DNA of 64,000 nt from Agrobacterium larrymoorei (lineage in GTDB: Bacteria; Pseudomonadota; Alphaproteobacteria; Rhizobiales; Rhizobiaceae), in NCBI RefSeq assembly GCF_030819275.1, contig NZ_JAUTBL010000001.1, positions 496,001 through 560,000 of the forward strand. The letters run 5' to 3'. The notes below the pieces were generated by a model, which made no database searches, was not told where the DNA came from, and saw only the letters and a list, made by a program, of their open reading frames with translations. Positions 17,244-25,802 of this stretch are shown in pieces (within the stretch, counting starts at the first letter, position 1; every line of letters starts with the position of its first letter). The translations under genes and the position numbers were made by a program.

Positions 17244-18683
17244 ATGGTGTTACGCATTGCAGTCGGCGGCATTCACACGGAGTGCTCCACCTATTCTCCG
17301 GTTCTGATGCAGCCCGAAGACTTTCGCGTGATTCGCGGGGACAATCTGACCGGTGCTGAGTATTTCAGCTTCCTGCCGACCGAAGGCGTGGAGATCCATC
17401 CACTCCTCCATGCCCGCGCCATTCCAGGCGGCCCGGTCTCTCGGGCCACCTATGAGGCCTTCAAACAAGAGTTCTCCGACAAGCTACGGGCCACCCTGCC
17501 CCTCGATGGTCTCTATCTTGCCATGCACGGAGCGATGAATGTCGAAGGCATGGACGATGCCGAAGGCGACTGGATTGCCAATGCGCGCTCGATCATCGGC
17601 CCGGATATTCCGCTGGCTGTGAGCTACGACCTGCACGGCAACGTCACTCAGAAGATCGTCGATCAGATCGACATCTTCGCCGCCTATCGCACCGCGCCGC
17701 ATATCGATGTGCGCGAGACGATGGAGCGCGCCTGGTCTATGCTGATCAGGATGCTGAAAACGGGAGAGAAACCGGGCGTCGCGTGGGCTCCGGTTCCGGT
17801 TCTGCTGCCCGGCGAGAAAACCTCGACGGAAGACGAACCCGCAAAGTCGCTCTACCACCGCCTGCCGGAGCATGATCGGACTGAGGGTGTCTGGGATGCC
17901 AATCTGATGGTTGGCTATGTCTGGGCGGACGAGCCACGGGCAACGGCCTGCGCCGTGGTCACGGGGTCAAATCCCGAGGCAGCGAAACGCGCCGCCGAAG
18001 AGATTGCACTCTCCTACTGGCAGGCAAGGCAGGATTTTCGCTTCGGTCCCGTTACCGGCGATCTCGAAGCCATGCTAGATCTGGCAGAAAAAGCCGAAAC
18101 CCAACCCGTCATCCTTGCTGATTCAGGCGACAATCCGACCGGTGGCGGCGTTGGAGACAGGGCGGATGTGTTGAAGTCGCTGATTTTGCGCGGCTTCGAG
18201 GGCGCGGTCATCGGCGGCATTACCGACCGTCCGGCGGTGGAAACCTGCTTTGCCGCCGGCATCGGCAAGACGCTCAGCCTCAAGATCGGTGGTTCGCTCG
18301 ATCCGGCCAGCCCCTTCGTTGAAGTCGGTGCCGAGGTCATCAGCCTCGATGATCCCGGCCCAGCCGACGAACGGCAGGCTGTCGTCAAGATTGGCGGTAT
18401 CACGCTTATTCTTGCAGCCCGGCGTCGTCCCTACCACAATATTGCAGACTTCATGCGCCACGGCATCGATCCTGCCAAGGTGCGATTGCTCGTCGTGAAG
18501 TCCGGTTATCTGTCGCCAGAGCTTCAGCCACTGTCCAACCCCAACCTGATGGCGCTGACGGATGGTGTGATCAACCAGGATATCGAGACCCTGCCATCGA
18601 AGCGTCGGGTGCAACCGACATTTCCTTTCGTCAAAGACTTCGACTATACACCGTCTGCGAAACCGTCCGCACGGTGGCGTTAA
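17244..18683 (+). CDS. M81-family metallopeptidase (MlrC/microcystinase C-like), copy 2
   Basis: A 479-residue MlrC-family protein and last gene of the ridA-rpiR-SDR-GH20 operon. Family motifs are GGIHTECSTYSP (8-19), MHGAM (94-98), SYDLHGN (127-133), APHID (151-155) and DSGDNPTGGGVGD near 280. The ATG at 17244 follows AGGAGACGG. It is clearly diverged from copy 1 at 11120: motif wording differs (DLHGN against DPHSH), so the two probably cleave different amide bonds, or form a heteromer, instead of being a recent duplication. Neither has a signal peptide. Actual substrates of non-microcystin M81 proteins are largely unknown to me. Confidence 0.87.
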   Translation: MVLRIAVGGIHTECSTYSPVLMQPEDFRVIRGDNLTGAEYFSFLPTEGVEIHPLLHARAIPGGPVSRATYEAFKQEFSDKLRATLPLDGLYLAMHGAMNVEGMDDAEGDWIANARSIIGPDIPLAVSYDLHGNVTQKIVDQIDIFAAYRTAPHIDVRETMERAWSMLIRMLKTGEKPGVAWAPVPVLLPGEKTSTEDEPAKSLYHRLPEHDRTEGVWDANLMVGYVWADEPRATACAVVTGSNPEAAKRAAEEIALSYWQARQDFRFGPVTGDLEAMLDLAEKAETQPVILADSGDNPTGGGVGDRADVLKSLILRGFEGAVIGGITDRPAVETCFAAGIGKTLSLKIGGSLDPASPFVEVGAEVISLDDPGPADERQAVVKIGGITLILAARRRPYHNIADFMRHGIDPAKVRLLVVKSGYLSPELQPLSNPNLMALTDGVINQDIETLPSKRRVQPTFPFVKDFDYTPSAKPSARWR

Positions 18684-18789
18684 GGCTTTAAGGCAAGCGC
18701 TGACGGTCGGATCACCAATCGGCGCTCGTGACACCACACGGGCGCCTCTCTAACTTACCATCCTGCGTGATCGCAGGCTGTCTTGCCTG

Positions 18790-18893
18790 AAGCGTGCGCG
18801 ATTTTTCAGATTCGCATGCGTTTAAGGTCCTTGTTTTACCGCATGTCGTCATCGCAAAACCGCTCCACACTTTTGCTTGAACCATGCTTTAAG
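18790..18893. repeat. Rhizobial intergenic palindromic repeat, copy 2
   Basis: Counterpart of 10891-10994, sharing TTTCAGATTCGC, the central ATCGCAAAACCGC and CCACACTTTTGC, and CATGCTTTAA. It ends just before the MFS gene ATG at 18904, so it lies in that gene's 5' leader or promoter. The right inner arm is degraded (TTTTGCTTGAACCATGC), making the hairpin weaker than in copy 1. Confidence 0.7.
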
Positions 18894-18903
18894 TGGACGA
18901 TCC

Positions 18904-20148
18904 ATGCTGTCGGCGCTGCCCTTTGTTTATCGACATGACCAGTTGCGGCTTTCGGCTGCCGGTATCTTCGTCTTCGGCTTCACTGGTGCCGCCACCGCGC
19001 CCTATATGTCACTGATCGGCATTCGCGAACTCGGTCTGACCGATGCGGCTTTCTCGATCCTGAGTTTCATTGCCGCGCTGGTCAACGTGTCGGCCAGTAT
19101 CAGCATGGGCATCCTTTCGGACCGACTCGGCCACTATAAACTTCCCATTCTCGGAGCCTGTATATCCGGGGCGTTGGGCTACGGCGTGGTCTATGCCTTT
19201 CCGACCGTTTGGACTTTCGCGCTTGCGCTGCTCATCCCCGTTCCGGTTTATGGCGCACTCAACTCGCTGATCTTCGCCTATGTTCGCGCAAGCTGCGCCA
19301 GCATGCCGCCGCGTGATCTCATTGCCGTCAACTCCGCCGTCCGCGCCGCCATCTCGCTTTCCTGGGTGCTGGTGCCGGGCGTCGTTGGCTATGCGCTCGC
19401 GGGCAGATCGAGCATGCTACCGGCATTTTTACTGGCAGCACTCGCCTGCGTGCTATGTTTCATTCTCTTCGCCCGCTTCATGCGGGAAGACGGCGTTGCA
19501 CATGCCGAACGGCAAGAGCCAGCTTACGCGTTCCTGGCATCCATCCGCCATCTCGGCACACGCCAGATCTGGCCCTTCGTCCTTGCCATTGCGCTGATCT
19601 CATCCACCCTTCATGTCAACGGCATTGTGCTGCCGCTGGTCGTCACAGGAAAGGCTGGCGGGCAACCGGCCGATGTGGGCGCGATCGTCGGCATTGTCGC
19701 TCTCCTCGAAATCGTCTTCATCTTCTTTTGGGGGTGGGTGGAAACCAAGACATCGGCTGCGGTCGCCATAGCCGCAAGTGCGCTCCTCTATTGCGCCTAC
19801 ATGCTCGGTCTTGGGCTGGCGCAAGACCCGATGACGGTCTATCTGCTGACACCTCTCTCGGGCCTCGGCGCAGCCGGTATCATTTCCTTGCCGATCACCT
19901 ATCTGCAAAACCTCATCGCGCGGCGCGCCGGTCTCGGGAGCTCGCTGATTGCCGTCAATATTTTTCTGGCCGGTGGCTTGAGTTCGCTGCTCTTCTCAGT
20001 CGGAACGGCTGTGAGCGATTATTCTCACACGGCAATGCTCGGCGCCTTTGCGGGCCTCTGCGGCGTGGCACTCCTCAGCTTCCTTCACAAGCGACCGTCT
20101 GTTAAGGACGACCTCCCGACCCAACAAGGAAGCGAACATCATGGCTGA
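18904..20148 (+). CDS. MFS transporter, possibly sugar-efflux (SET) type
   Basis: A 414-residue protein with about twelve hydrophobic segments and a family loop GILSDRLGHYKLPILG near residues 75-90 (motif A-like between helices 2 and 3). Overall layout resembles the SetA/SotA sugar-efflux group, which I suggest only tentatively. The ATG at 18904 is preceded by AGTGGACG; a TTG at 18877 is also in frame. The end overlaps the cutC start by 8 bp, indicating co-translation. It might export toxic or excess sugar, or import a partner substrate for the island to its left. Confidence 0.82.
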   Translation: MLSALPFVYRHDQLRLSAAGIFVFGFTGAATAPYMSLIGIRELGLTDAAFSILSFIAALVNVSASISMGILSDRLGHYKLPILGACISGALGYGVVYAFPTVWTFALALLIPVPVYGALNSLIFAYVRASCASMPPRDLIAVNSAVRAAISLSWVLVPGVVGYALAGRSSMLPAFLLAALACVLCFILFARFMREDGVAHAERQEPAYAFLASIRHLGTRQIWPFVLAIALISSTLHVNGIVLPLVVTGKAGGQPADVGAIVGIVALLEIVFIFFWGWVETKTSAAVAIAASALLYCAYMLGLGLAQDPMTVYLLTPLSGLGAAGIISLPITYLQNLIARRAGLGSSLIAVNIFLAGGLSSLLFSVGTAVSDYSHTAMLGAFAGLCGVALLSFLHKRPSVKDDLPTQQGSEHHG

Positions 20149-20875
20149 TCATACCGCGCGGCGGCTGGAGATTTGCGTCGACAGCGCAGAGGGTCTCGCC
20201 GCAGCGATCGAAGGCGGCGCAGACCGCATCGAGCTTTGCTCCGCGCTTGGCGTTGGCGGACTGATGCCGTCTTACGGACTGATGCGACACGCGAAGAGAA
20301 CGAGCCCGATCCCTGTCTATCCGCTGATCCGCCCAAGAGCCGGAAACTTCATCTACGATGCATCCGATGTCGCCATCATGGAGGCGGATATTGCACAGGC
20401 GCAGGAGCTCGGTTTGCCCGGCGTCGTCATCGGTGCAACCACTCCAGATCGCCGCCTCGACCGACAGGTTCTGGAGAGGTTGATCGAAGCGGCCTCCGGT
20501 CTGGACATCAGCCTTCACCGGGCCTTTGATATGGTGAGCGATCCGATCGAAGCGCTTGAGACCGCGATAGATCTCGGTATTTCCCGCATTCTGACCTCAG
20601 GCTGCGCAAAGAACGTCTTGCTTGGAATGGAAACGCTGAAGCGCCTCGCGCATCAGGCGAATGGTCGCATCAGCATCATGCCGGGCGGTGGTGTAACGGC
20701 CGATCTCGTTCCGGAGCTTCTGGCCGCAACCGGCATCCACGAAATCCATGCCTCGGGCAGTGCCTCTTCCGCAGAGGATCCTTCTCTGGTGGCATTCGGT
20801 TTTGCGCCCGAACAGCGCAGACAAACCAGCCCGCAGATCATTCGCACCTTAAAGACGATTGTCCTTGACGCCTGA
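20141..20875 (+). CDS. cutC: CutC-family TIM-barrel protein
   Basis: A 244-residue member of the CutC family, named for copper homeostasis although that role is disputed. Signatures are LEICVDSAEG near the N-terminus, GGADRIELCSAL (about 24-35), RPRAGNFIYD (about 66-75) and the C-terminal HEIHASGS. The ATG at 20141 lies inside the end of the MFS gene (8-bp overlap). Its position beside an amino-sugar island, with no copper genes nearby, agrees with the view that CutC proteins are TIM-barrel enzymes of sugar/glycan metabolism. The reaction is unknown. Confidence 0.9.
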   Translation: MADHTARRLEICVDSAEGLAAAIEGGADRIELCSALGVGGLMPSYGLMRHAKRTSPIPVYPLIRPRAGNFIYDASDVAIMEADIAQAQELGLPGVVIGATTPDRRLDRQVLERLIEAASGLDISLHRAFDMVSDPIEALETAIDLGISRILTSGCAKNVLLGMETLKRLAHQANGRISIMPGGGVTADLVPELLAATGIHEIHASGSASSAEDPSLVAFGFAPEQRRQTSPQIIRTLKTIVLDA

Positions 20876-20904
20876 TGGCCACCTGCGCGGAAGCGTCCCA
20901 AGGA

Positions 20905-22314
20905 TCAAGACGAGGATGCTGCCAGATCTACGTCGTCTCGGAATGGAGAAGCCGCACCGCGATTGAGACGCTTGGCAATATAAAGCGCCTCGTCTGCACG
21001 TCTGAAGACAGGATCCGGTGAGGTCTCCCCTGCCATAACCCTGCTCATTCCGTAGGATGCTCCAACCGTCATGATCGTGCCGTTGACTTCGTAAGGCTTG
21101 GAAATAAGCGCTGCCAACTGACGGCAACGGCTATCCGCCTCCTCTTCCGAAACCTTTGGCATCATCACCGCAAATTCGTCGCCTCCGAGGCGAAAGCAAA
21201 CGTCGTTCGTGGCGCATCCGCCACGCAAGCGCTCGGCAACCTGCTTCAACAGGTCGTCGCCATCGGCATGACCGAAGCGATCGTTGATCGCCTTGAAACC
21301 ATCAAGATCGATGCAGACGACTGTTAGGGGCCCGTGTTCCGACAGCTGGGTAAACTTGGTCGATACCAGCGTTCTGTTGGCAAGCCCTGTGAGAAAATCA
21401 TGCGTCGCCGCATGCCGCATGCGCTTTTCCGCGTCTACGAGCATAGTCAGCGCCTGCCGCGATGTCGAAATTGCAAGCGCACAACTGACGGTGAAGATAC
21501 AGAGCGTGGCCGCAGCGAAGGGCAATGACTGGCGCAGAAGATCATGGGCCGGCGTGTTTGCCCGCCATGACAGGACCTGAACCTGGCCGTTTGGCGCAAC
21601 GGCGATATCCACCAAGGCACGGTCGGGTTTAACCCGTTCGGCCGGCTCGACGGCTGCATCGTCAAGCATGAAGCGTTCACCGAAAAACGCCTGAAGGCTG
21701 CCAGCAATCGGGATAGCCGAAACCAAGATTGGCGCGCGTTCGGTATTGGGGACGACAGTCCCTATGTCTGGCTGGAAAAGACTGGCTGTCAGCAGGAGAG
21801 CGTCGTTCCCCACAACTTCGATCTTGCTGGAGGCGATCCGGTCAGGAATTCCTTTCTTCTTGGGCTGATGCTCCCGCGCACGCACCGAGTCAATCAACGG
21901 CCGCGCCGCCGCGACAAGCGCGCTCGGTTCCTGTTTCAGAAAAGAATGGTTGGCAAAATCATCCGCTGTTTTGGCGTAGATAATCTGGTCGTTGCCGTCG
22001 ATGACGGCAAGCGAGCGCACATTCGATGTGCCGATCACCGACTGACCGAGATTGCGCTCTGCCCAGCCCAGATCGAAATTGTTGTTGAGCTTGTCGATCG
22101 CCTCATCCCAGATCGTCCAGGACGTCAGAACGACCTCCATATCCGACATCCAGATCGCGACATTGCGCTCGACCATCGTCTGCTGCCGCGCCTTCGCCTC
22201 GGCATCCAAGCGGTCCGCACCGAGAAACAAAATAGCAGCCAGTCCGAGCAACAAAAGCCCGACAATAAAGGCAACAGGACCGACAAGCTTGAAGTGGTTA
22301 AGGCGCGCCGTCAT
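20905..22314 (-). CDS. Membrane-bound diguanylate cyclase (CHASE4-like sensor, GGDEF)
   Basis: A 469-residue protein probably synthesising cyclic di-GMP. A transmembrane segment (about 12-33: VAFIVGLLLLGLAAILFL), a periplasmic CHASE4-like domain (about 34-250, with WTIWDEAIDKLNNNFD), a second transmembrane segment (about 260-285) and a C-terminal GGDEF domain whose intact catalytic GGDEF begins near residue 377. The inhibitory I-site RxxD five residues earlier is replaced by ATND, so product inhibition at that site is probably absent. No EAL domain. The ATG at 22314 gives a normal N-terminus; the frame also contains an upstream start at 22386 with no better ribosome site. Confidence 0.92.
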   Translation of the reverse strand: MTARLNHFKLVGPVAFIVGLLLLGLAAILFLGADRLDAEAKARQQTMVERNVAIWMSDMEVVLTSWTIWDEAIDKLNNNFDLGWAERNLGQSVIGTSNVRSLAVIDGNDQIIYAKTADDFANHSFLKQEPSALVAAARPLIDSVRAREHQPKKKGIPDRIASSKIEVVGNDALLLTASLFQPDIGTVVPNTERAPILVSAIPIAGSLQAFFGERFMLDDAAVEPAERVKPDRALVDIAVAPNGQVQVLSWRANTPAHDLLRQSLPFAAATLCIFTVSCALAISTSRQALTMLVDAEKRMRHAATHDFLTGLANRTLVSTKFTQLSEHGPLTVVCIDLDGFKAINDRFGHADGDDLLKQVAERLRGGCATNDVCFRLGGDEFAVMMPKVSEEEADSRCRQLAALISKPYEVNGTIMTVGASYGMSRVMAGETSPDPVFRRADEALYIAKRLNRGAASPFRDDVDLAASSS

Positions 22315-22626
22315 AGGGGGTTCCGTTTGCAGTAAGCCGATACTGTATATCGGCAAGAATGCAGGCACAGTTATCAGGCGGAACAATTACCTTGGCAAGG
22401 TTAATGGTTTTCTCGCCAGTCACGAGCTCGTGTCGGCTGTCTCAGCGAAAAGGGGAAGGCAACATTCAAGCTGCCAGTCACCGGTACCGCCCGATATCAT
22501 CGGACACCAAGAGCGCCATGAACAATGCTAACAAGGAATGCCCTTGCCCTCGAATAGCCGCCTCGGCCTTCAAGTCGAAATCGATTGTCAGGCCGACGCT
22601 GCAGATCCATCCATCCGCTTCGGATT
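22315..22626. other. 312-bp gap without a recognised gene
   Basis: Between the Prc gene (ends 22627) and the GGDEF gene (starts 22314), both on the minus strand. It holds a short palindrome (GCCGATA near 22337 with TATCGGC) and presumably the GGDEF promoter. Short open frames here show no protein-like character. I see no terminator with a clear T-run for the Prc gene. Confidence 0.4.
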
Positions 22627-24717
22627 TTAACGCGCAGCTTTTTCCTTACCAGGCAGGATATTCGCTACATCAGCCACGATGGCAGCCGCTTCGGTCTGAA
22701 GCACGTCTTTCGCGTTCTTCCGCGCATTTTCCAAAGCAAGGTTGGCGCTGAGGCTTCGTTCGTTGGCTTGCAGTCCGTCATCGAGTTCTGGCACGACGAC
22801 GCCGGCTTCCTGGCGCGCTTTGAGCTTTGCTGCCACTGCGGCCATCTCCTTACGGCGCTCCGCCTCGTTAAGAGAGATCGTCTTCTTCTCTCGCTGGGCC
22901 TTCAGTTCTGCGGCATCTTCGACGAAGCGCTGATAATCCTTATCGTTCTTGATGCGCGCTTCATGGCGGCTTTCCAGTTCGGGCACGAGTGCCGACATAT
23001 CGCCAAGCTTCTTGTACTTCGCAGGCTTGATCGTCGTCCATGGCAAGGCGTTGTCATAGCTGGATTCACCGAGCGTCTTGGGGTCCAGCACGCTTGGCGT
23101 ATTAATGTCAGGCGTCACGCCGCGCAACTGCGTCGTACCACCATCGATCCGGAAGAACTGGGCAATCGTCAACTTAAGCTGGCCGAGTTCAGGCTCCTGC
23201 TTACCAGCAACCCTGTCCAGATCGACAACAGTCTGAACCGTGCCCTTGCCGAAGCTCGGGTCACCGACGATGACGCCACGTCCATAATCCTGAATGGCGG
23301 CCGCAAAAATCTCCGATGCAGACGCCGAACCGCGATTGATCAGAACGCCGAGCGGGCCATCCCAAACCGGCGTGGAGCGGTCATCATTCTCGACCTCGAC
23401 CTTGCCAGCTGCATTGCGCTGCTGAACCACCGGGCCCTTGCCGGTGAACAACCCGGTGAGATCGATGGCTTCAGCCAGAGAGCCGCCACCATTGTCGCGC
23501 AAGTCCATGACGACGCCGTCGACCTTTTCCTCTTTCAATTCGACGAGAAGCTTTTCGACGTCGCGGCTGGCGCTTCTGTAGTTCTTGTCGCCAGCACGCC
23601 GCGCCTCAAAGTCCTCATAGAAGGTCGGCAGTGCGATGACGCCAATCTTCAATGTCTGGTCGCCAAGTTTCACGGGAACAACAGACTTTTTGGCCGCCTG
23701 CTTCTCGAGGCTGACCTTATCGCGGACCAGGTTGATCACCCGGTGACCGCTGGCATTTCCGGCATCGGCCGGCAGAATGTCCAGGCGCACCATAGATCCT
23801 GCTTCGCCGCGGATCATCTGCACGACCTCGTCGAGACGCGTTCCGACGACTTCCTTGATCGAACCTTCTTCGCCTTGGCCGACACCGATGATGCGGTCAC
23901 CGACAGCGAGTTTGCCGGAGAGTTGCGCTGGTCCGCCGGCCACGAGCTCGCGGATCGTCGTATAGCCGTCGCGCTCCTGCAGCACGGCACCGATGCCCAC
24001 CAAAGAGAGCTTCATAGAGATATCGAATTCAGCCGATGCTTTGGCGCTGAAATAATCGGTGTGGGGATCGACCGCCGTGGTGAACGCGGCCATGAAGGAC
24101 TGGAAAACGTCATCGGCCTTATAGGTCTCGACTCGGTCGAGAATGTTCTTGTAACGCTTGTCGAGCGTGTCGCGGATTTTCGCTTCGTCCTGATCGGCGA
24201 GCTTCAGTCTGAGCCAATCGCTCTTCACCCGCTTGCGCCAGAGTTCGTTGGCCTCTTCTTCCGTTTTTGCCCAAGGCGCATCCTCGCGCGACAGCGGGTA
24301 GTCTTCCTGAACCGTAAAATCGAAGCCGTTCTTCAGCAGGCTGCGGGCATAGGTCATCCGCTCGACCACACGCTGATTGTAAATCTTGAACATCGAGAAC
24401 GGGATGTCGAGATTCTTGTTCAGGATCGCGTCGTCGATCTTCTTGCTGTCCTTGGCAAAGCCATCAATATCGCCCTGCGTGAAGAGCATACGGTCCGGGT
24501 CGAGCGACTTGATATACTTGTTCATCACCTTGACGGAGAGCGCATCGTTCAACGGCACAGGACGGTATGCATAACGCTCCAGGAACTGTGCGCTGAGAGC
24601 GGCCGCTTCTGCCTCGGGTGCAGTTGCTTCCAGCACCGGCATCTGCGAGGGCTCGCGCGCTTGCGCGACGGTGGCAATTCCGATGACAAGGCTGAAGAAA
24701 AGGGGCTTCAAGCGCAT
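22627..24717 (-). CDS. prc: Periplasmic carboxy-terminal processing protease (Prc/Ctp, S41)
   Basis: A 696-residue tail-specific protease. It begins with a Sec signal peptide (RLKPLFFSLVIGIATVAQA), followed by an N-terminal helical region, a PDZ domain (GIGAVLQERDGYTTI onward, about 235-330), the S41 serine protease core with the catalytic serine region RGSASASEIFAAA and the general-base lysine in SFGKGTVQ, and a C-terminal DUF3340-type region rich in charged helices. Length matches E. coli Prc (about 680). The ATG at 24717 gives a clean signal peptide; a TTG at 24741 behind ACGGAGATA is an alternative. Likely roles are trimming of periplasmic/lipoproteins and control of peptidoglycan hydrolases. 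Confidence 0.93.
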   Translation of the reverse strand: MRLKPLFFSLVIGIATVAQAREPSQMPVLEATAPEAEAAALSAQFLERYAYRPVPLNDALSVKVMNKYIKSLDPDRMLFTQGDIDGFAKDSKKIDDAILNKNLDIPFSMFKIYNQRVVERMTYARSLLKNGFDFTVQEDYPLSREDAPWAKTEEEANELWRKRVKSDWLRLKLADQDEAKIRDTLDKRYKNILDRVETYKADDVFQSFMAAFTTAVDPHTDYFSAKASAEFDISMKLSLVGIGAVLQERDGYTTIRELVAGGPAQLSGKLAVGDRIIGVGQGEEGSIKEVVGTRLDEVVQMIRGEAGSMVRLDILPADAGNASGHRVINLVRDKVSLEKQAAKKSVVPVKLGDQTLKIGVIALPTFYEDFEARRAGDKNYRSASRDVEKLLVELKEEKVDGVVMDLRDNGGGSLAEAIDLTGLFTGKGPVVQQRNAAGKVEVENDDRSTPVWDGPLGVLINRGSASASEIFAAAIQDYGRGVIVGDPSFGKGTVQTVVDLDRVAGKQEPELGQLKLTIAQFFRIDGGTTQLRGVTPDINTPSVLDPKTLGESSYDNALPWTTIKPAKYKKLGDMSALVPELESRHEARIKNDKDYQRFVEDAAELKAQREKKTISLNEAERRKEMAAVAAKLKARQEAGVVVPELDDGLQANERSLSANLALENARKNAKDVLQTEAAAIVADVANILPGKEKAAR

Positions 24718-24950
24718 CCCGACATGTTCCTTATTACTCAATATCTCCGTCTTATCTTATTCTTGGGCGAAATTGCGATAGTTTAAAAGCGATCAAGATA
24801 TATTGAACCTTTGAATTTGAGATGGACGGCCCACGCCTCACCTCAGACCTGCTCGACTTCATGCAGCAGTTAGCGACGGCAACCGCCGCACACCAGCTAA
24901 AGCGCTGTGCCTCCTGTTGGACGCACAAAGCATGCTTTGCCTTTTCTGAA

Positions 24951-25004
24951 TCGACGCATTGTGCTTTCCGAAAATCGAGTCCGATTTTCGGGGCGATGCT
25001 GTAG
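24951..25004. repeat. Second rhizobial repeat family, copy A
   Basis: Contains a perfect 10-bp stem, CCGAAAATCG (24968-24977) and CGATTTTCGG (24982-24991), followed by GGCGATGCTGTAG. The same string, with changes, recurs at 25061-25094 and 30134-30187. All copies are intergenic. It accounts for much of the 405-bp gap between prc and the small membrane protein gene. Confidence 0.6.
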
Positions 25005-25060
25005 GATTTCGCTACGTTACAGGCCAGGGCGAACTGCTGCCCAGTAGCACACAAACATGT

Positions 25061-25094
25061 CAAATCGATTCCGATTTTCCCCTCGATGCTGTAG
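25061..25094. repeat. Second rhizobial repeat family, copy B (partial)
   Basis: Shares ATTCCGATTTTCCCCTCGATGCTGTAG-like sequence with copies A and C but lacks the left half of the hairpin. It ends 29 bp before the ATG of the small membrane protein at 25123, so it lies in that gene's leader or promoter. Confidence 0.5.
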
Positions 25095-25122
25095 AGAAGC
25101 TCCTGCAAATCAGGAGTAAAAC

Positions 25123-25410
25123 ATGCAAAATATCAGAAGCTTGGTCGTGGCCATCATCGTCGGCATCGCTGTCGGAGCGGCTTTCATGATGCTGGATAAG
25201 TCGCGAGGCGCGGAATGGGCCGTCTCGCCTCAGCAGATCGAACAGGCGAAAGCGGAAGGCAAAGCCGGATACGAATCCTCTCCCGGCACCGTGACCGTTC
25301 TGCCGATCCGCAGTGAAACCGCGGATGCTCTTCCCTTCAAGTGGACGATGTATGGCCTAGTGGCTGCTGTCGTGACCTTCGTCACCCTGCGCCGCAAACA
25401 AAAACGCTGA
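25123..25410 (+). CDS. Small two-helix membrane protein, unknown function
   Basis: A 95-residue protein starting behind ATCAGGAGTAAAAC. Residues about 5-25 form one hydrophobic helix (LVVAIIVGIAVGAAFMML) and about 74-88 a second (MYGLVAAVVTFVTL), followed by a basic tail RRKQKR; the middle is a soluble loop with conserved-looking WAVSPQQIEQAKAEGKAGYE. I do not recognise a named family. Its stop codon abuts the terminator of the minus-strand small RNA array (within a few bases), so the two transcripts converge. Confidence 0.75.
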   Translation: MQNIRSLVVAIIVGIAVGAAFMMLDKSRGAEWAVSPQQIEQAKAEGKAGYESSPGTVTVLPIRSETADALPFKWTMYGLVAAVVTFVTLRRKQKR

Positions 25411-25575
25411 AAACGAAAAAGCCTGCCGCGGGAGGAGGTGCGGCAGGCTTTCGAAAAGAATCGAACAGCAACTGGGAGGAGGAGTGCTGCTGCTCTAACA
25501 AATGCCCTTTGGGAGGAGGATAAGGACATTTGCAACTCGAAGCTTTGCGGGAGGAGGTGCATCGCTTCGATTGTT
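25411..25575 (-). ncRNA. Alpha-r14/cuckoo-type small RNA array with four anti-Shine-Dalgarno hairpins
   Basis: Read on the minus strand, four successive hairpins each expose CCTCCTCCC in the loop. Loop positions are 25549-25557, 25511-25519, 25474-25482 and 25430-25438; stems include CGAAGC/GCTTCG, AAATG/CATTT, CAGCA/TGCTG and the perfect 9-bp GCCTGCCGC/GCGGCAGGC. The last hairpin (25421-25448) is followed by TTTTTCGTTT, so it doubles as the intrinsic terminator and fixes the strand. CCUCCUCCC mimics the 16S rRNA 3' end and can pair with ribosome-binding sites. This matches what I know of the rhizobial alpha-r14 (NfeR1) family and the related CcsR/cuckoo RNAs. The 5' end and promoter were not located; I see no clear -35/-10 pair upstream. 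Confidence 0.85.
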
Positions 25576-25802
25576 AGAAACTACCCATAATTCTCGGCAT
25601 AATAAATGGTCTTTATCGCAGGTGAGGTATGCGTAAACGCATAGCTTGCTGTTTGGGAGCAGTTCATTTTTAGAACTCTGCCGAGGAAAAAGGCACAACG
25701 GTGTATTTCCTGCGTTGGGCTTGCTGTAGCAAGGGTGAAGCATGCCTGCATTAGCCGCGTTATGAGCATCGCCCCGACCAGTGACCGAAAGATTCCCAGC
25801 CT

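Noticed and set aside
22585..24786. 733-codon plus-strand open frame over the Prc gene
   Set aside because: Covers the Prc/Ctp protease, which has a signal peptide, PDZ and catalytic Ser/Lys motifs; the plus frame has none and is His/Arg-rich.
24752..25108. 118-codon minus-strand frame between prc and the small membrane protein
   Set aside because: It is essentially a translation of two repeat copies (A and B), with irregular Cys/Ser content and no ribosome site.
25421..25569. Repeated GGGAGGAGG units considered as a CRISPR array or tandem repeat
   Set aside because: The repeat is only 9 bp, spacing is irregular (37-38 bp), and each unit is the loop of a distinct hairpin with a terminator at one end, which fits a structured RNA.
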